Assembly: GCA_900319625.1 (NCBI GenBank)
Contig: ONPD01000007.1
Span: 1-64,000 of the forward strand
Length of the DNA stretch: 64,000 nt
DNA from: an uncultured Treponema sp.
Lineage (GTDB): Bacteria; Spirochaetota; Spirochaetia; Treponematales; Treponemataceae
Reading direction: 5' to 3'
Position numbers and translations under genes: made by a program. Under the pieces are notes generated by a model that was not told the DNA's origin, ran no database searches, and saw nothing but the letters and a program-made list of their open reading frames with translations. Position 1 is the stretch's first letter. Every line of letters begins with the position of its first letter. Shown here piece by piece: positions 44,039 through 51,804 of the stretch.

Positions 44039-45238
44039 TTATTTGCCAAGGATTGTTTTGTTACAAGCATCAAGTTCAGGTTTGATTGGTGCGCCTTCCC
44101 AGATGTTTACAGAAGCAGCATTCATAGCAGCCCAGTACATACCCATTTCCGGAATAGATGGCATTGGGAATGCATAGTTTAACTGCTCCATGAAACCGGC
44201 AAGGTAAGGACTTGAAACAGGAACGCTTACTGATGGTACAGTACCAGTCAAGTCAAAGCGGAGTTTCTGCATTTCTGGAGTAAGAAGGAATTCTGCAAAT
44301 GCATTTGCTTCTTCAGGATGTTCTGTGTAAGCAGATACGAACATAGCACGTGTTCCAGAGAATGAAGAACAAGGTTTTGATTCACCAGGAAGTGAAGGAA
44401 GAGCTTTTACACCGAATTTAACACCAGCATCTTCGAAAGGTTTGATGTTCCAGAGACCTGTGATGTGCATAGCAGCGTTTCCGGCAGCAAAGTTAGAGTC
44501 ACAAGTAGAAGTGTTCAAGTCAGCAGCAGGAATATCAATTGATTTTCTGAGTTTCTGGAAGAAAGTCATACCTTTTACAGAAGCATCAGAGTTGATGTTT
44601 GTAGAAGTTGTATCTGTTCCAGAAGGTCCAAAGAGGCGGTTTCCTTCAGCAGTTGTAAATACGATTGTGTAGTAAGCGTTTCCTACATCCATTACGAAAC
44701 CATATTTTCCAGGATGTTCTGCACTGAATTTTTTAGAGAAATCAGCAATTCCTTCCCAGGTTGTTGGAACATCAGCTTCGTCTACAAGCTCCTTGTTGTA
44801 GAAAAGAGCATATGTTTCTGCAGAAACAGGATAACCGTACATTTTTCCATTATAAGTAAGGGCTGTTGAACATGCACCGAGAACTTCTTTTTTAACAGCT
44901 TCCGGATTATTTGTTGGAAGTACGTGTCCACCAGTTACAAGAGTACCAAGTCTGTCATGAGGAGCGGCAAACAAATCAGGTCCTACTCCAGCTGGTCCGT
45001 CAAGTGCAATCTGAGTAACTGCATCACCAAGTTCTACGTTTACAAATTTAACAGTTACATTTGGATGCTTCTTTGTGAAAGCTTCACCGGCCTGTCTGAT
45101 GAATTCATCAGGACCATTTGTTGATTCCCATACTGTAAGTTCTACCTTCTCTTTAGAAGCCTTCTTTCCACCACAAGAAGTAAAAGCCAATCCTGCAGCA
45201 ACCAAACATGCAGCTGCACCCCAAATCTTTTTGTTCAT
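44039..45238 (-). CDS. Sugar-binding lipoprotein (MalE-like)
   Basis: A 399-residue extracytoplasmic solute-binding protein of family 1. The signal peptide ends in a lipobox with Cys22 (LAFTSC), followed by a short Lys-rich linker. The mature start VELTVWESTNGPDEFIRQAG and the domains around YPVSAETYALFYNKEL and FVSAYTEHPEEANAFAEFLL match maltose/oligosaccharide-binding proteins. AGGAGG precedes the ATG. It is the first gene of an operon with two permeases and the GH35 enzyme, so the ligand is probably an oligosaccharide containing galactose; this is inference. Confidence 0.92.
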   Translation of the reverse strand: MNKKIWGAAACLVAAGLAFTSCGGKKASKEKVELTVWESTNGPDEFIRQAGEAFTKKHPNVTVKFVNVELGDAVTQIALDGPAGVGPDLFAAPHDRLGTLVTGGHVLPTNNPEAVKKEVLGACSTALTYNGKMYGYPVSAETYALFYNKELVDEADVPTTWEGIADFSKKFSAEHPGKYGFVMDVGNAYYTIVFTTAEGNRLFGPSGTDTTSTNINSDASVKGMTFFQKLRKSIDIPAADLNTSTCDSNFAAGNAAMHITGLWNIKPFEDAGVKFGVKALPSLPGESKPCSSFSGTRAMFVSAYTEHPEEANAFAEFLLTPEMQKLRFDLTGTVPSVSVPVSSPYLAGFMEQLNYAFPMPSIPEMGMYWAAMNAASVNIWEGAPIKPELDACNKTILGK

Positions 45239-45308
45239 AAATATATCCTCCTATTTTTGAACAAGTCAGGCATTTAGCCCGATAAATGAATTAGTATTTT
45301 TTAGTTTA

Positions 45309-45348
45309 TAAATAAATCTTACAACGTTAATCAACACGTGTCAATTTT
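45309..45348 (-). promoter_or_regulatory. Probable promoter of the sugar-uptake operon
   Basis: On the minus strand TTGATT and TTATAA are separated by 17 bases. ACACGTGT, an 8-base palindrome, overlaps the upstream side of the -35 and AACGTT follows it, so a repressor or activator site is possible. No known operator is recognised. Confidence 0.45.
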
Positions 45349-45476
45349 TATTTTACAATAAAAAATACAATTTTAATAAATTTATTGTAGCACGGTTTAG
45401 ATTAGCGGTAAACTAAAATCTTTTAAAATTTGTATATTTTTACGCCAAACATTTGATTATTTTTCCCCTCACCCCC

Positions 45477-45505
45477 TAGACAAAGCCAATCATAAATGTT
45501 AAAGT
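45477..45505 (+). promoter_or_regulatory. Promoter of tRNA-Cys
   Basis: TAGACA (45477-45482), 17 bases, TAAAGT (45500-45505), ending 14 bases before the tRNA. Confidence 0.55.
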
Positions 45506-45519
45506 AACAACACATTTTT

Positions 45520-45591
45520 GGTGTGGTACCCAAGCGGTAAGGGATCGGTCTGCAAAACCGTCATTGGTTGGTTCGACTCCAATCCACACCT
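45520..45591 (+). tRNA. tRNA-Cys (GCA)
   Basis: A 72-base cloverleaf. The acceptor stem is GGTGTGG with CCACACC and discriminator T. The anticodon loop is CTGCAAA with anticodon GCA. The T-loop GGTTCGACTCC is standard. U73 is an identity mark of tRNA-Cys. CCA is not encoded. A terminator follows ten bases later. Confidence 0.95.
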
Positions 45592-45600
45592 GAGAAGCCA

Positions 45601-45634
45601 AAAAAGGACAGTCCAGTGGACTGTCCTTTTTTGC
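45601..45634 (+). terminator. Intrinsic terminator of tRNA-Cys
   Basis: AAAAGGACAGTCC pairs with GGACTGTCCTTTT across AGT, with a T-run. Confidence 0.92.
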
Positions 45635-45649
45635 TCTGATGAAATAGAA

Positions 45650-45684
45650 TAAAAAAATAATTTCGTTCCGAAATTATTTTTTTA
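45650..45684. terminator. Second hairpin with T-run behind tRNA-Cys
   Basis: AAATAATTTCG pairs perfectly with CGAAATTATTT across TTC, A-rich before and T-rich after. It could serve as a back-up terminator on either strand. Confidence 0.6.
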
Positions 45685-45689
45685 CACTC

Positions 45690-46006
45690 TATTCAAATGC
45701 ACTTAAATTTGTGGACTACCTTTTTATTTTTGGTCGAGTAGAGACCAACTTACAACTGTAAGTAAAAGTTTTTACTTTAGGTAAACGCAGTAGCGATGGG
45801 AGCCCCCTGCGAAGCAGCCGACCGCAACGAACGAAGTGAGTGAGGACGGTGAGCGTCAGCGAAGGGCGGACGTAGCGACCGCCGCTTGCGGCGGGACTGC
45901 CCCTTTTTTACTCTTGATTCAATAAAGTCTCCTTATCACTACGCAGAGGCAAAGCCCCGTAGTGTTCATATATATAGAGCCGGCGCTTAAGTGCCGGCTC
46001 ATTTTT
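45690..46006. other. Gene-free stretch with GC-rich structured block
   Basis: No ORF with a start is seen. About 45798-45906 is far richer in G and C than its surroundings and full of GCGA/CGAAG-type short inverted repeats, ending ACCGCCGCTTGCGGCGGG. CACTACG (about 45936) pairs with CGTAGTG (about 45958). GAGCCGGC (45977-45984) pairs with GCCGGCTC (45993-46000) before a T-run on the plus strand, a terminator with no plus-strand gene in front. The block may be another dispersed palindromic element or an unknown structured RNA. Confidence 0.5.
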
Positions 46007-46546
46007 TTATTCCTCTTCCACACCTGGCTTCAAATCCGGACGCTCTGTAAATACAACTTCCAGAACCTTATTCAGAAGATTTTCATCCTTAAAAATCAGC
46101 TGAACAGTACCACGGGATTTCGTTTCAATAACAAGCACATTTTTCGGGTAGTTTTTCTGCTCGGAGGCAGGCAGCTGCAAAACCGGAAAAACAGCTATAT
46201 CGTCATAAAGCACAGCCTCAGAATCAACAATCAGTGCATTCTGCCAGGCGCCGTTGAGAGTCATAAGGGAAAACTGACGGGCGGCAAACTCAATTCCCAG
46301 GATCGCAGTTCCGCAAAAGGCAATCTCTACAAAAACAGAAAAATAGCGGATTTTTACCACAAAAATAATCAGCCAGCACAGAAGCACGATAAAAAGTGTC
46401 TTAAAAAAGGCCCGTTTTTTTGCCTTGATTTCTACTATGCGGCGGCCGGCTCTGAGAAGAACTGCACGGCGTCGCAGCGGTATTGAAAGCAGAATGACTA
46501 GAGACGCGCAGTAAGAAATCAACAAAAGAATAAAAGTTATATCCAT
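46007..46546 (-). CDS. Small membrane protein, unknown function
   Basis: A 179-residue protein. Hydrophobic segments lie near residues 3-22 and 48-66, with a weaker one at 70-85, and a basic stretch (RRRAVLLRAGRRIVEIKAKKR) between the first two. The C-terminal half is soluble and beta-rich (DIAVFPVLQLP, KNVLVIETKSRGTVQLIF). This recalls small membrane proteins with a PH-like tail, but I do not recognise a family. Its start overlaps the end of the Nudix gene by ten bases, so the two are translationally linked. Confidence 0.6.
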   Translation of the reverse strand: MDITFILLLISYCASLVILLSIPLRRRAVLLRAGRRIVEIKAKKRAFFKTLFIVLLCWLIIFVVKIRYFSVFVEIAFCGTAILGIEFAARQFSLMTLNGAWQNALIVDSEAVLYDDIAVFPVLQLPASEQKNYPKNVLVIETKSRGTVQLIFKDENLLNKVLEVVFTERPDLKPGVEEE

Positions 46547-47226
46547 AAAAGCTCCTCGCTTGTTTTATCATCAAGATCTTCACTGCCCTTCAAGTCAGCA
46601 GCGTCACCTTTTCGCGCAAAAAAGTCCTTCAGGGCATTTTTTGTGGAAACAAAGGCAAGGGGAAGGGAGTCTATTTCGGCGGCTGAGCTTATTTTTTGTA
46701 CAACTACTTCTTCAACCTCGCTTTTCTGGGCATTTAATTTTGCAGCAAGACTTTTCAGGCTGCTCCTGCCTGCATTGTATCCGTCACCTGCCCAGCCGGC
46801 GACACCTTCCGCGGCGGCGTTTTCCCCGCCATCAGCCGATTCTCCGGCGATTTTTGCGGTAAAAAACATGTCGCAGGTTTTGTAGGTGATGTTTTTGTAT
46901 TCATAGGTGTTGGGGTAAGAACCAAGATAGCGGATATCTGTGACACGGGCGCCAAGTTCTTCCAGGCATTCACGCTCTACAGCCTTTTCGGCACTTTCGT
47001 CTGCATCTATAAAGCCGCCCGGCTGGGTCCAGAGGCCTTTTTTTGGTTCTTTGGCGCGTTTTTCAAAAAGAAAGTTCTTGTCGTCGTCAAAAATCAGGAC
47101 GCCCACTGAGGCCGCAACATTGCAGTAAAGGTCAAAGCTGCAGTCCGGGCAGAACCATTTGCGGTCATTTTTATTCTGAATATTCTTACTGCCGCACATA
47201 GGACAGAGTTTGAAGTCATTTTTCAT
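46537..47226 (-). CDS. Nudix hydrolase with N-terminal zinc ribbon
   Basis: A 229-residue protein. Cys8, Cys11, Cys26 and Cys29 form a zinc ribbon like that of NADH pyrophosphatase (NudC). The Nudix box starts at Gly71 and reads GFIDADESAEKAVERE then CLEELGA, matching GX5EX7REUXEEXGU in full. The C-terminal 90 residues are low in conservation, with an Ala/Gly-rich insertion (residues about 130-145). It probably hydrolyses a nucleotide diphosphate linked to another group. No ribosome site stands out. The stop lies within the next gene. Confidence 0.85.
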   Translation of the reverse strand: MKNDFKLCPMCGSKNIQNKNDRKWFCPDCSFDLYCNVAASVGVLIFDDDKNFLFEKRAKEPKKGLWTQPGGFIDADESAEKAVERECLEELGARVTDIRYLGSYPNTYEYKNITYKTCDMFFTAKIAGESADGGENAAAEGVAGWAGDGYNAGRSSLKSLAAKLNAQKSEVEEVVVQKISSAAEIDSLPLAFVSTKNALKDFFARKGDAADLKGSEDLDDKTSEELLWI

Positions 47227-47267
47227 AAGGTGATTATAGCGGATTTTGTGGAAATTGGGCAGAGAGG

Positions 47268-47306
47268 AAAAAAAATTGCCACACGGAACATAGTCCGTGC
47301 GGCTTA
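47268..47306 (-). terminator. Intrinsic terminator of the lipoprotein gene
   Basis: GCCACACGGA pairs with TCCGTGCGGC with one mismatch, followed on the minus strand by a run of T. Confidence 0.8.
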
Positions 47307-47332
47307 TATATTTATAGTTTAAAACCAGATAC

Positions 47333-48295
47333 TTAGTTTGAAGCTGTGTAATTTTCTACAAAATGAAGGACATTTTTATCAGCTGCCTGATAAAGATAAG
47401 TTCCATCATAATAGCCTGGCATAGTCTGATTTTTTTCGGTTACTTTCAAAGTTACTAAACCACCATCATTTGTAAATGTCAACGCAACCGATTCACCATG
47501 CACTACCATAGTTCCAGTTCCGTCGGCTTTAAGAGTCATAGAATCACCATCATTTGTGGTCCATTTTGCGAAAAGGCCTTCACCACTTGCTCTTGTAGCT
47601 TTTGATCCCTGTAGAAGTTTATCACCTACTTTTATAATTGTTATAGTTCTCCAATCGGATTCTGCATATTTACCAACCTTATATTTTACCCCCTCAATAG
47701 AATCGTCTTTATAACATTTTCCGCCATGGAAAAGATAGTAACGATCTTCAAGTTTTCCTGAGTCACCATTATTCTGGAATTTGAAGATTTTATCTGCAAG
47801 TTGAGAATCAGTAAAAGTAAGTTCTGTAACAGTCATCTTTGCTTCACTTACAGTTCCTGTTGCAGCTGGTGTTGTAGTAGGCACAGTCTTTTTCTCTGTT
47901 TTTTCTGCCGCACTTGCTGTAACTTCAGTTCCATCTGAAGATTTTAAAGTAATGCTTTCTCCACCAAGCTGACCAGTGTAAACTTTACCGTTTTTATCTG
48001 TATAAGTAATTGTCTTTCCGTCTTTGCTGAGGGTAACCTTACTTCCGTCTGCTGCTGTAACTGTAATACTTCCGTCCTCGCCAACTTTTACTTTGTCAGT
48101 TGCATCAGCTTTTCCATCAGTTTCAGTATAAACATACTCTGTTTCACCGATTTTTACAGTTCTTGTCTTAACTGAAACTTCTTTTGTAGCAGCTGGCGCT
48201 GTTGCATCATCACTGCTGCCATTCGAGCAAGAAGCAAAACCAAACATAGTAGCCAGAGCGGCTACGGCCAGACAAAGTTTTAAAAACTTTTTCAT
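47333..48295 (-). CDS. Putative lipoprotein, repeat-rich
   Basis: A 320-residue exported protein with a lipobox at Cys23 (GFASC) and a Ser/Asp linker. Residues 40-130 consist of short beta repeats of the form DGSKVTLSKDGKTITYTDKNG, similar to bacterial surface or MORN-like Gly-Asp repeats. The C-terminal half is unassigned (KFQNNGDSGKLEDRYYLFHG) and ends with VLHFVENYTASN. It resembles the small lipoprotein at 58972 in general build (DSDGNLKIG-type turns) and may be a lineage-specific surface protein. A GC-rich hairpin lies in its 5' leader. Confidence 0.65.
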   Translation of the reverse strand: MKKFLKLCLAVAALATMFGFASCSNGSSDDATAPAATKEVSVKTRTVKIGETEYVYTETDGKADATDKVKVGEDGSITVTAADGSKVTLSKDGKTITYTDKNGKVYTGQLGGESITLKSSDGTEVTASAAEKTEKKTVPTTTPAATGTVSEAKMTVTELTFTDSQLADKIFKFQNNGDSGKLEDRYYLFHGGKCYKDDSIEGVKYKVGKYAESDWRTITIIKVGDKLLQGSKATRASGEGLFAKWTTNDGDSMTLKADGTGTMVVHGESVALTFTNDGGLVTLKVTEKNQTMPGYYDGTYLYQAADKNVLHFVENYTASN

Positions 48296-48312
48296 TTAAT
48301 AAACTCCTGTGT

Positions 48313-48338
48313 GCGCGGGCTTAAATTCTTTCCCGCGC
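48313..48338 (-). promoter_or_regulatory. Leader hairpin before the lipoprotein gene
   Basis: GCGCGGG and CCCGCGC form a 7-bp GC-only stem a few bases upstream of the ribosome site CAGGAG of the minus-strand lipoprotein gene. A -10-like TATAAT on the minus strand at 48387-48392 suggests the stem is in the transcript. On the plus strand the stem is followed by seven T. A role in translation control is inferred. Confidence 0.4.
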
Positions 48339-48514
48339 TGTTTTTTTCCGGATAAGAAAAGAATAAATATTTCTTATCTATTCTTTATTATACAAAAAAA
48401 AAAAAGCACTCCCGCAATTTTTTTTGTCTGTTTTACATTTTTTTACTTTACTTGCCCTATCCTTCTTTTTTTTCTATATTAATAAAGACTAACAAAGATT
48501 TTTTAGAGGATACG

Positions 48515-49864
48515 ATGAACGAAAAATTAATAAGTGATTACAAAACTTTCCTGGATAAGGGAAAAACTGAGCGTGAATGTGTAGCTCAGATTATTGAGAG
48601 TGCAAAGGCTAAAGGCTACAAAGATATTTCTGAATTTAAAAAGCTTAAAAAAGGTGACAAGGTTTACATCACAAAGATGAACAAGGCTATCGCCCTTTTT
48701 GAAATTGGAAGCGGAAAACTTGAAGAGGGAATGAACATTCTTGGCGCCCACATCGACTCACCACGTCTGGATGCAAAACAGAATCCCCTTTACGAAAAAG
48801 ACAACATCACATATCTCAACACCCACTACTACGGCGGAATTAAAAAATACCAGTGGACAACCCTGCCCCTTGCAATTCACGGTCTTGTCTGCAAAAAAGA
48901 CGGCAGCATCGTAAATGTTGTAATCGGAGAAGACGAAGCAGATCCTGTTTTCTGCATTTCCGACATTCTGCCTCATCTTGCCCAGGAACAGGTTCAGAAG
49001 AAGGCTTCTGAGTTTATTACCGGCGAAGACCTGGATTTGATTATGGGCTCTTCTGTGCCGGTTAAAAAAGATGCCAGCAAGGATGAAAAAAAGGACGCAA
49101 AGGAAAAGAGTAAAAAGCTTGTTCTTGAACTTCTGAAAGAAAAATACGGCATTGAAGAAAATGATTTCAATTCTGCCGAGCTGGAAATTGTTCCGGCAGG
49201 ACTGGCTCGCGACCTCGGACTTGACCGCTCAATGATTCTTGGCTACGGCCAGGACGACCGTTCCTGCGCCTTTACTTCCCTTGCGGCCCTTCTGGACAGC
49301 CAGGCAGACGAGCGCACAAACTGCTGTCTCTGTGTAGACAAGGAAGAAATCGGAAGTGTGGGTGCAACCGGCATGGCAAGCAATCTTTTTGAAAATTTTG
49401 TTGCAGAAATTATTGCCCGTACGGAAGATTCTTACAGCGAGCTTACTTTGCGCCGCTGTCTTGCAAACTCGAACATGCTTTCAAGCGACGTAAATGCCGC
49501 CTACGACCCTATGAATCCGGGCCTTTACGACAAGGAAAACTCAAGCCTTCTTGGCGGCGGAATTGCCTTCCAGAAATTTACAGGAAGCCGGGGAAAATCA
49601 GGTGCCAGTGACGCAAATCCTGAGTTCATCGCAAAAATCCGCGCCGCAATGGACGAGAAAAAGATAAGCTACCAGCTTTGTGAGCTTGGAAAAGTAGATC
49701 AGGGCGGCGGCGGAACAATCGCCTACCATGCCGCAAAATACGGAATGAACGTTCTGGACGCCGGAATTGCAGTGCTCAGCATGCACGCCCCATGGGAAAT
49801 TACAAATAAGGAAGATTTAAGCCAGCTGTATGAGGGCTATAAGGCTTTCCTGCAGCTGAGATAG
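48515..49864 (+). CDS. M18 family aminopeptidase
   Basis: A 449-residue cytosolic metallo-aminopeptidase of family M18. Metal and catalytic motifs are visible: GAHIDSPRLD near residues 75-85 (first His and Asp), CVDKEEIGSVGATGM near 282-297 (catalytic Glu pair), SSDVNAAYDP near 325-335, and the final HAPWEI near 425. The start is 48515, with AGAGG upstream; an earlier in-frame codon at 48452 lacks one. It should release acidic or neutral N-terminal residues from peptides. A palindromic element (repeat C) separates it from the convergent parB. Confidence 0.92.
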   Translation: MNEKLISDYKTFLDKGKTERECVAQIIESAKAKGYKDISEFKKLKKGDKVYITKMNKAIALFEIGSGKLEEGMNILGAHIDSPRLDAKQNPLYEKDNITYLNTHYYGGIKKYQWTTLPLAIHGLVCKKDGSIVNVVIGEDEADPVFCISDILPHLAQEQVQKKASEFITGEDLDLIMGSSVPVKKDASKDEKKDAKEKSKKLVLELLKEKYGIEENDFNSAELEIVPAGLARDLGLDRSMILGYGQDDRSCAFTSLAALLDSQADERTNCCLCVDKEEIGSVGATGMASNLFENFVAEIIARTEDSYSELTLRRCLANSNMLSSDVNAAYDPMNPGLYDKENSSLLGGGIAFQKFTGSRGKSGASDANPEFIAKIRAAMDEKKISYQLCELGKVDQGGGGTIAYHAAKYGMNVLDAGIAVLSMHAPWEITNKEDLSQLYEGYKAFLQLR

Positions 49865-49890
49865 ATTGAAAAATAACTAGAAAACACTCA

Positions 49891-50050
49891 TAAAAAAAAT
49901 GCGCGAAGGAGTGTAGCGTGGGGCAAAAACACTCTGATTGTTGCGACCGCGTGAGCGGTCAAATCTATAGTTTCTTTTCAACAATCAGCGTGTAGCGCAT
50001 TATTGCGCGGTTTTGAACCACGCTACGCGACTGGGAGCATTTTTTTTGTA
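49891..50050. repeat. Palindromic repeat family C, copy 1
   Basis: A long foldback between two convergent genes: AAAAAAAATGC at the left pairs with GCATTTTTTTT at the right, GTAGCGTGG with CCACGCTAC, TGATTGTTG with CAACAATCA and GACCGC with GCGGTC. The A- and T-tracts at the ends would make it a terminator in both directions. An inverted copy lies at 56175-56318. Confidence 0.8.
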
Positions 50051-50062
50051 AGGTGATTTTTT

Positions 50063-51013
50063 TTAGTTAGATTCCAGCTTCAATATATCGCATATGCGGT
50101 CAAAATCATTTTTCGAGCTGTATTCAATCACAATACTACCCTTATCGATTGTACCGTTCAGCGTAATTCCGCGCACACCAAAAAGATTTTTCAGCTGCTG
50201 TTCGAACAAAGCTACATCAGGATCTTTTTTTGCAGCCTTTTTTGCTTTTTTAGCCGCACTTGCACGACCGCCGTTATTAAAGGCATCAGCCATAGCTTCA
50301 GCCTCGCGTACAGAAAGTCCTGAACCCAGAATCTTTCCATACATAACCCGCATATCAGAATCTGATTTTACCATCAAAAGGGCACGGGCATGACCGGAAG
50401 TAATCTGCCCGGCAGCCAGCGCCTTCTGAATATCTTCAGGCAGGTTCAAAAGACGGATAGAGTTTGCAACAGTTGTGCGCGCCTTTCCAACCCTCTTTGC
50501 AACCTCTTCCTGAGTCAAATCACTCATCTGAACAAGATTGCGGTAAGCCATAGCTTCTTCTATAGGGTTTAAGTCAGTTCGCTGAATATTCTCAATAAGA
50601 GCCATTTCCAGCTTCTGCTGCTCATCAAATTTTCTAAGCTGAACAGGAACCTTTGTAAGGCCTGCAAGACGGGAAGCACGGGTTCGTCGTTCACCCGCAA
50701 TAATATAAAATTCTTTTTCGTTAGCCTGCTCGATGATAATAGGCTGCAAAATGCCGTTTACCTTAATCGATTCGGCAAGCTCCTCAAGCTGCTTCTGGTT
50801 AAATTCAACACGAGGCTGCTGGGGATTAGGAATCAAAAGGGCCGGATCAATCCAAAGACCACCGTTTTCATCAACTTCAATACAATCGGGAAGATTTCCC
50901 TGAGATGCAGTCTTTGTCTTTAAAGCACCGACCGAAGTTACTGAGGCCGGTGAAACAGAAGTCTCCTTAAGGAGAGCTCCAAGTCCTTTTCCTAATCCTG
51001 TTGCTTTAGCCAC
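50063..51013 (-). CDS. parB: Chromosome-partitioning protein ParB
   Basis: A 316-residue ParB. The N-terminal nuclease/CTPase-like domain has IIAGERRTRASRLAGL near residues 98-113. The helix-turn-helix is DLTQEEVAKRVGKARTTVAN near 155-175. The C-terminal dimer domain follows a Lys/Ala-rich linker (AAKKAKKAAKKD). ParB binds parS sites and slides as a CTP clamp, and with ParA segregates the origin region. Its start overlaps the parA stop by eight bases. No perfect parS palindrome was seen in the window. Confidence 0.95.
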   Translation of the reverse strand: MAKATGLGKGLGALLKETSVSPASVTSVGALKTKTASQGNLPDCIEVDENGGLWIDPALLIPNPQQPRVEFNQKQLEELAESIKVNGILQPIIIEQANEKEFYIIAGERRTRASRLAGLTKVPVQLRKFDEQQKLEMALIENIQRTDLNPIEEAMAYRNLVQMSDLTQEEVAKRVGKARTTVANSIRLLNLPEDIQKALAAGQITSGHARALLMVKSDSDMRVMYGKILGSGLSVREAEAMADAFNNGGRASAAKKAKKAAKKDPDVALFEQQLKNLFGVRGITLNGTIDKGSIVIEYSSKNDFDRICDILKLESN

Positions 51014-51761
51014 GTCTGATTACCTCTTCCGCAAGTTTTTCATAGCTACGGGCACCTACACAGGAAGGGTCATATTTGCAGATTGGAAGTCCGTGAGAAG
51101 GAGCTTCGGAAAGTCTTACATTGCGCGGAATAATTGTATTGAAAACAACTTCCTTAAAATAAGATTTAACCTGCATTACTACATCCTGGGCAAGGCGGGT
51201 GCGTGAATCATACATAGTAAAGAAAATACCGCCGATAGTAAGCGACGGATTTATTTCCTTCTGAACCTTTTCAACAGTCTGAAGGAGGAGGGTAATACCT
51301 TCCAGGGCAAAATACTCACACTGCATCGGAACAAGAACAGTATCAGCAGCGGCAAGACCATTCAAAGTAAGGATTCCCAGAGAAGGAGGACAGTCAATCA
51401 TTATATAATCATAAGAAGCTCTCAAAGGCTCAAGTGCATTTTTCAAGAAGAATTCGCGGTTTTCCTGATCTACAAGCTCGATTGCCGCACCAGACAAGTC
51501 CAGCGAAGCACTGATTGCATCAAGATTTTCAATTCCCGTGTGTTTTACAGCGTCTTTTGCATCAATCTGACCAGCCAGAAGTTCATAAATAGTCGGCTTA
51601 TCCTGAGAAACTCCTACACCGCTGGACATATTTCCCTGCGAGTCAAAATCAACAAGAAGAACTTTTTTTCCGGCAAGAGCAATATAAGCCCCGATATTTA
51701 TAGCGGAAGTTGTCTTTCCAACTCCACCCTTCTGATTTACAAAAACAATAGTCTTAGCCAT
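51006..51761 (-). CDS. parA: Chromosome-partitioning ATPase ParA/Soj
   Basis: A 251-residue Walker-type ATPase. The deviant P-loop KGGVGKTT is at residues 11-18. Walker A' and B motifs follow (VLLVDFDSQGN near 34-44; YDYIMIDCPPSLGIL near 115-129). It works with ParB, with which its gene overlaps. TATACT ends exactly 6 bases before the ATG and there is no ribosome site, so translation is probably leaderless. The divergent methyltransferase gene begins only 44 bases away with a mirror-image arrangement. Confidence 0.95.
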   Translation of the reverse strand: MAKTIVFVNQKGGVGKTTSAINIGAYIALAGKKVLLVDFDSQGNMSSGVGVSQDKPTIYELLAGQIDAKDAVKHTGIENLDAISASLDLSGAAIELVDQENREFFLKNALEPLRASYDYIMIDCPPSLGILTLNGLAAADTVLVPMQCEYFALEGITLLLQTVEKVQKEINPSLTIGGIFFTMYDSRTRLAQDVVMQVKSYFKEVVFNTIIPRNVRLSEAPSHGLPICKYDPSCVGARSYEKLAEEVIRRG

Positions 51762-51804
51762 AAAATTAGTATAACATTTTTTGTAAAATTAGTATATTAG
51801 AAGA

